DNA from: Heterobilharzia americana
Lineage: Eukaryota; Platyhelminthes; Trematoda; Strigeidida; Schistosomatidae
NCBI GenBank assembly: GCA_944470555.2
Contig: OX104127.1
Span: 117,952,741-118,016,740 of the forward strand
Reading direction: 5' to 3'
DNA length: 64,000 nucleotides
The notes under the pieces were generated by a model. That model searched no databases, was not told where the DNA came from, and saw only the letters and a program-made list of their open reading frames with translations. Positions 58,140 through 64,000 of the stretch are shown here, piece after piece. How positions within the stretch are numbered: the first letter of the stretch is position 1; each line of letters begins with the position of its first letter. Both the position numbers and the translations under genes were made by a program.

Positions 58140-59320
58140 ATTTTCCATATATCCGGGACAGGTGCTGAGTCATTCTTGTTGCATGTGTTAGGTGTTGATT
58201 CGATAAACAAAGATTGTTATTAATCTCTCTCTCCACCCTGTTATGTTAGTTTTAAGGATTTTCACCCTCTCCCACCCTATTATATGTAATCGCATGCACA
58301 GCTATGGCTGAGCTTTTTCTAAATTCCTTACCAATTTTGGCCTAGCTAGGTTTCTATGTTCGGATAGACTAATTGATCCTGGTCGACTACTTTGACCTAT
58401 GTATCTGACCTCGCAACCGTTGCAAGAGATTTGATAAGCTAAGTTATTCTGCTTAATTGGGTCAATAGGATCTTTTAATCTACAAAGTTTATTTCGAAGT
58501 GAGCTTTATTGAGAATTCCACGTTGTGGTTATGGGTATGGTAATACTGTTAAGGTTTTGAATTCCCTCTTCGCAGTATTGCCACTACTGTTATTATCACC
58601 ACAATTATTACTGTTACCGTTGCTATTATTACTACTATTAATAACTAAGTTACTGATATTTTTCTTACGATTCCTAAGGAGCTTATCAATTAATTTGGGA
58701 GGGTAACTGTTGCTGATCAAGGTGTCTTTAATGTATCTAGATCTGTAGTTTTACTAGTTTTTTGGCCCTGTTTCGTAGACACTTTACCAAGCCGACTTAA
58801 ACTGACATAGGGTGAGACAATCTGAAGTCTAAGTAACGGTTTGAATGTGAAGGTTTTCTGTAGACACTAGTGTCTAAACTCCCATCTTGTTTCCTTTTTA
58901 TTCTGCAATCCAACATCGTTAATTCCCCCTCACTATTTTCTAATTCATAGGTGAATTGGATTGCGTTGACTACTGAATTTATATGCGCGAAGAAATTATG
59001 TATGTGCTCCGATTTCAACACTGTAAACGTGTCGTCTATACATACAAACTATATCTCTTGGAGCCAGACTACATATTTCTACAGCCATCCGTTCCCAACT
59101 ATCCATAAATATGTCAGCCACAATAGGGGATATTGGTGATCTCATGACAACTCCTGTTTGTTTGTATATTTTATTCCGAAATCTAAATATTGTTGAAGTT
59201 AGGCATAGCTGTACTCCTAGCATGATATCATCTACTGATACCTTAGTTCGTAGTGTAAGCTCATGGTCATTATTGAGCTGGTAGTGGACTTTCCTGGCAC
59301 CAAAATACAACTAGGGCTAA
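58140..59320 (-). mobile_element. PLE2 copy 2: Penelope-like element, 5'-truncated
   Basis: Minus-strand order: YFGARKVHYQLNNDHELTL, FRFRNKIYKQTGVVMRSPIS and VADIFMDSWERMAVE (59310-59050). A frameshift right at the catalytic box follows (CIDDTFTVLKSEHIHNFF in the next frame). Next come AIQFTYELENSEGELTMLDC and DTSVYRKPSHSNRYLDF (59000-58800), and an Asn/Ser-rich linker ending in FKTLTVLPYP (58529). The 3' part (58140-58250) has the TGTTGATTCGATAAACAAAG block shared with PLE2 copy 1 at 7047. Confidence 0.75.
58529..58720 (-). pseudogene. PLE2 linker with Asn/Ser-rich insert
   Basis: YPPKLIDKLLRNRKKNIS corresponds to the conserved NGYP helix. It is followed by an Asn/Ser/Gly-rich run of about 25 residues and KREFKTLTVLPYP. 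The insert parallels the Asn/Ser run at 7450-7510, so it belongs to the family rather than being a local expansion. Confidence 0.6.
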
Positions 59321-59594
59321 AATAAATAGATTAAATTAACTAAAACCTCTTGCTTGCCTCCGGATGCTTTAGGTGTTTTAAGTTTTGTTTTGACGAGCAT
59401 ACATACTAGCAGGCTTCGGCGCCATTTAAGGCTCCCTTTGTACTGGTTAGCACTCATGTACTTAGAGTCCCTAGTTCAGCCATACTAGTCAGATAAGTTG
59501 AATAATCTTTTCTCCTATTCATTACTATCACATTTATTCCAAATAAATATATCTTCTTCGAATATATTCCCGAAGAAGAATCAAAACAAAGTAT

Positions 59595-59760
59595 CCGTCC
59601 AGTGTAGGACCTCTCAGTAGTGCGAACCCGTGGCCCCGCCTAGGACTAAACCCAGGACCTTCTGCCAGCATGTTGTCACTGGGTCGCAGTTCAATGGCCC
59701 GCATTTCGTACTCATCAGTTCACGATATAGCGCGATCTCCATCCAACGTTGTCGTTGAGT
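59595..59760 (-). mobile_element. Degraded hammerhead SINE
   Basis: The minus strand shows a tRNA-like head (about 59740-59640) with a decayed B-box (GGGTTTAGTCC), then the GGGGCCACGGGTTCGCACTA equivalent of helix I. The ribozyme core has decayed: CTGAGAG for CTGAGGA, and GAAA lost. Confidence 0.6.
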
Positions 59761-61554
59761 AACTGTCCTCAAGTCTGAACTGGTAGGTCCCACTGGTCAC
59801 TACTCATTAGAACTTCGGGAATCTCAACTAGAAGTAGGTTGACATTTATAGCGGACCCTATATCCAGACTTGTACCATTGTGCCTATTCAACCAGGCGAT
59901 TCACAATAAATCAACCCTCTGCTTATGTCACACACAAACGCCTTTATGAGAAATATGCAACCGCGGTAACGAGTACATTATGAAGGCTTTTTAAGCACAT
60001 TCAAAACAAATAACGTTTGAAGTGAAGTAAGGTCTTGACCACTACAGTTACTAATGTAAATATGGGTCAGCAAGTTGACACTTCTAGAACTTTCAAGTAC
60101 AGAAATTATCTGGGTTACTTCGCTTCATGAAAGCAATTCTTACAAAGGTCTCAACTACACGTTTCCGTAAACAATGTCTCATCAGCCTACAGCCTCGTAG
60201 TGGATATACTTTGATCCTGTTTTATTTTATTTACATGACCCTTCATTTTATTCGACTGGTTTTAAACAAGAGTTGCACAAGCCAGTCAGCTGTTCAACCT
60301 TTTATTCCATAGCATATAAATTAGCGGTTAGTTTCATCCACAACGTATAATTTATGCTTTCTCAATATTTTGGATTCTCTATTTAGCAGTATCTTACGTC
60401 ATCGTTCAATCTTCTAACCTTGAATTTTTAGATATATTTCTTGTACAAATAGACAATGGGGTTTCAAGTTTCAAGACGCTGATCAAATAAAATATTACTT
60501 CATTCCTCAAATTTAGTCTTCCCTCTTTTGTCTAAGGTAGTCAAATATTTATGAAGCTGCAGTGAAGTCTGTTAAAAGAAACCTACAAATCTCAATCACA
60601 TTCTGATCAATACCTATTAAATTACAATTACGTTTATGAAGTTTAAATGCGAAGAGGCCTGAATGGTATAACTACTAAGGAGGTAATTATTGTAACTTAA
60701 CATAAGGTAACCAACACTTAAACCGTGATAAAGCATACAATGGATCAAAATGAATCAGGTGTTAAAATCTGTGTCTCACGAAGTACTATCTAGAACCAAT
60801 TGCTGGAAGTCAAGTGAAACATACAATGGTGGCGTTAGCGCAACAAATGCAGTTCCTGAAAGTGACTAAGGAATCATCGACAAGAGAAATGGTTCATGTT
60901 GAGTAAGTGTCTGTAACTGAAGTAGTGAATAACCGGTCTTAATAAATCAGCAGGCTTTAAACGCGTCAACGTTAAAGACAACATTGGTAAAAACTGAAAG
61001 GGACCTAATTTTACAACACTGTCATAGATGCCTTCAACCATGTTGATCTCATTTCGCCGTTAGTTTTTAAGTGATATTCAGTCACTACCAGCAACTACAA
61101 CTAAGGAAAAAAATCGTTAGGAGGAATTGAACGATATGAAAACTTGAAATCACAGAATGTCATTTTCTTTTACAACTACCTAAACAGATTTGAAAAGTGG
61201 GTACAATGTAGTACAAATGAGCCTACCGTCCGAACTGAACAACTAACAGCAAGGTCTAATGATATTTTGTTGCCTCAAAGAACGATGAAAACACAGGCAG
61301 CATTAATTTCGAACAAGCTAAACATAAAATAATTCCAGTGTAAGATTATTCTCAGCTTTCTTAAATTTTATTAGGATTTGAATTATTTCAATAGAATCAA
61401 GCCAATTTAACAGTTTGGTTGGACACCGTGAATACGAAGTAAAGATATTTAATTCTTAAGCGAAATGAAGTTGTGGACTTCATTTCCTCCAAATAACAAT
61501 ATAAGGTATTATGACGAAATATACTAATTGAAAAAACCAACCTAGAACCTTGTA
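59761..61554. other. No gene recognised
   Basis: AT-rich sequence with no element or coding motif that I can assign. Confidence 0.45.
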
Positions 61555-62170
61555 CATAGGTTCATCGGTCCAAGTTGCCACACTTCACTGAATTACACAC
61601 AAAGATCAGGTGGATACAAAAACAGTGATATCAAAGTACACAAAGTTGTGTGAGACAATAAACAATTTGAAGATAAACGTTTATATTTATATTCAAGATT
61701 CAGGAGATATCAAAACAGTGAATACATCTGTACCACTCTGACCAATTTTCACCCACTTCACTAACAGTCCTCAATCACTAATTCCTTTCGTCTCGAGAAC
61801 CCCAGCAAAGTAGTCTACATCGCCACACACAAATCGGATCAACAGTTAGGGACTTCATCGACTCGTCTCATGTCTTGGTTTGGCCACCCTCCACCCTCTT
61901 CCAACAGAATTCAACTTCCCCTAGCACGGCATGTCGGGGTAGGCGGTGGATTAGATCAGGATATGAAGTACATGTCCAACCCATGTCAGTAGACGAAGGT
62001 TCATAACCTCATCATTCGACTTGCCTAGTACCCTTCGCCTGACGTCAACATTGTTCACACGATGATTCCACCAAACTCGAGCAGTGTTAAGAAGACACAT
62101 ATGACGATGCATACATTAAGATTCATCCCCCGGCAGATATACAGATCAGAATTTATTCACAGGAGTATTA
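61555..62170 (-). mobile_element. LINE-2 copy 2: C-terminus and 3' UTR
   Basis: It shares order and many words with 21995-22660 (GGTTCATCGGTCCAAGTTGC, GTGAGACAATAAACAATT, CTTCATCGACT, ACTTCCCCTAGCA, GACTTGCCTAGTACCCTTCG). Minus-strand remnants are RRRVLGK, DEVMNLRLLTWVGHVLH and GKLN. It is more diverged than copy 1. Confidence 0.7.
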
Positions 62171-63264
62171 GCAGAATTTAAAATTTATGTCAATAATTGA
62201 ACAACTAACTGCCTAATGTCGCTAAAACTGCTACAATACACAGCAGTCCCTTTAATCATATATATTTTAAGAGTTAAAAATAACCACTAGTAACCAAGAT
62301 GGTTTCACTGTGAAAATTCAAGGTTGAATTATAGCAGATAATACTTGGCGCAGTAGATAAGTCAACGTCAAATTGTACACAAACCACTGAGTAAACAAAT
62401 ACTATCATAACAGTTTCGATCAAGTGAAATTATCCTGAAATTTATCTGAACCACACAGTACATCAATCAAACCACCTAATGTTGTATATGTCAACAATCT
62501 GTCTGTTAAATTCTACTTAACACCATAATAAGGGCATATAATACCCAGGTCAAAATTTGCACATAACTTCATTGTACTATGAAGAAAAAATGTTTAATTT
62601 ATTTATGAGACGTAAACGCCACCTTCGGATGATACACACTAGAATGTTTACAGAATGCATTCACAATATGTTTGTGCATAGTATGTGTCAGAGATTGTGC
62701 AAACAGAATAATGAACAAAAATTGTCATGTTTTCAAAAATGAATATATAGTACACATCATTTTAAAAAGAAAACAACAATAACGATGAGGTTACAACAAT
62801 AATCAAGGCAGAAACCAGTGGAAAATCATAACACTTCTAGAAAAATGAAAGGAATATACATGGAATAACTAATATACATGAGAATGTAGTCTAAATAAGT
62901 TTAGTAATAGTGTGAAGAACAGTACATTTATTTCACTCTAAAATTATTCTTGATACAAATAACAACACATTGAGTAAGGTAATCCACCTTTTGTTGCTTT
63001 AATCCAGAATAGAAGTATTCATTCATGTATTCAATCATCTCTTTGAAAATCAGTTAATTCGTTGGTACATCATAGAAGAACGAGGCAAGTGGATAACGAA
63101 TAATAAATGCCAAACAAGAACACAGGATCTGCAACAAAATTTATTGAATTCAAAAGATAATCATTTTATTTCTTTTTAGAACCATATGAAATGGATTTTT
63201 TTGATCTAACGATATTTTTTAAAATCTTCTATAAATGAAGCTTCATCTGAGGATAGGTAGAACA
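62171..63264. other. No gene recognised
   Basis: AT-rich. Short open frames only. Confidence 0.45.
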
Positions 63265-64000
63265 ATATTTTGGTTGTATTGTGTTCTCTGAGCTGGATTG
63301 TTTAGTCGTGGAGCTTCCATCGTCTTACTAGACGACATCTTCAGCACTAACTTCAGTATAAAGTGGGCTATCAATATCTCCGTGAGTGATTAGTTGTTTC
63401 CTTTGATTGTTGTGTCATTGATTGTATAGATTTTCCTGTTGACTGTCCCTCTGCTTGACCTCTGACCTTCCTATCATTTATCATCTTTCTTATTGGTTGA
63501 TAGATTGGGTCAATGTCTATAGATCTACTGATTGCTGACTGACCTAAATGTCAAGCTTCTAGAAATTCTTTGATATTCTTTGTTTGGTTCATCTTTGAGT
63601 GTTGCATCCCTTTACAAAATCAACTGCAATAACTGTAGTCAACAGTACATTAGACAAAGTGGTCGCCCAGTTGGCTATTAAACGTCACGACATTTCATCA
63701 CTCATTTCAATGCATGTGGATAACAACTATGGACATGAATTCAATTTTGACAATGTAGAAATTTTGGACACAGGAAACACAAAGAATCCCTAGGAGCTTG
63801 GCACTTAGGTCAGTCAGCAGTTAATAGATCCATAGACGTAGACCCAACCTGTCAACCAATAAGAAAAGTGATAAACGACAGACAGATCAGAGGTCAAGCA
63901 GAGGAACAGCCAACAGTAAAATCTATACAGTCAATGACACAACAATAGAAGGGAACAACCAATCACAGACCACTTTGTCAAGGCAAGCTACTAAATCACT
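63265..64000. mobile_element. PLE1 copy 2: inverted termini, continues past the window end
   Basis: 63265-63590 is the PLE1 3' end on the minus strand (GTATTGTGTTCTCTGAGC, the CTAGACGACATC hairpin, TTGATTGTATAGA). 63610-64000 is the same end on the plus strand, starting within the nuclease (TACAAAATCAACTGCAATAA) with an internal deletion, then QLAIKRHD. The two arms are almost back to back, with only about 20 bp between, unlike the 910-bp spacer of copy 1. The right end lies outside the window. Confidence 0.75.

Overview
This is eukaryotic, AT-rich DNA that looks like a blood fluke genome (Schistosoma or a close trematode). I infer this from schistosome-type RTE/SR-like LINEs, several Penelope-like elements (PLEs), and tRNA-headed SINEs that carry the schistosome (Sm-alpha type) hammerhead ribozyme core. 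Spliceosomal introns and GTAAGT donors fit this. Nothing bacterial is present. No database search was possible, so family names come from motif recognition.

One convincing host gene is present. It starts at 12230 with a signal peptide and a Thr/Ser-rich stretch. It is interrupted by an intron of about 15 kb (12785-27805) and resumes at 27806. The junction falls inside a C-type lectin domain and rejoins it in phase. After the lectin domain come a Ser/Thr/Asn-rich linker, an Asp-run, and five apparently identical 333-bp (111-residue) repeats plus a partial sixth. Each repeat carries N-glycosylation sequons, a polybasic GRRRRALDG motif and a phase-0 GTAAGT. The product is predicted to be a secreted or surface mucin-like lectin. 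Its 3' end is either the stop at 30860-30862 or an alternative last exon at 32009-32212.

Nearly everything else recognisable is mobile DNA, mostly decayed. RTE-type LINEs lie at 8266-11586 (-), 14660-15497 (-), 16566-17412 (-, split), 23488-26811 (+) and 45382-48918 (-). A second LINE family is at 21995-22660 and 61555-62170. Three PLE families, recognisable by reverse transcriptase and GIY-YIG pieces, lie at 2989-4883 and 63265-64000 (PLE1), 6825-8265 and 58140-59320 (PLE2), and 34120-35440, 38955-40010, 50890-51340 and 57215-57925 (PLE3). Hammerhead SINEs are scattered through 1172-1370, 33285-33425, 39592-41070, 55721-56327 and 59595-59760. A broken Mutator-like (MULE) transposase with a FAR1-like zinc finger and a small intron is at 53915-55090. 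A 5S rRNA-derived sequence is fused to an RTE 5' end at 48919-49200.

Layout: 1-8 kb holds PLEs. From 8.3 to 26.8 kb, two near-identical RTE copies in inverted orientation bracket the promoter and first exon of the lectin gene. From 27.8 to 32.2 kb lies the rest of that gene. From 33 to 64 kb there is a gene-poor mosaic of nested PLE, SINE, LINE and MULE remnants. Many insertions can be dated relative to each other from target-site duplications and from interrupted reading frames.
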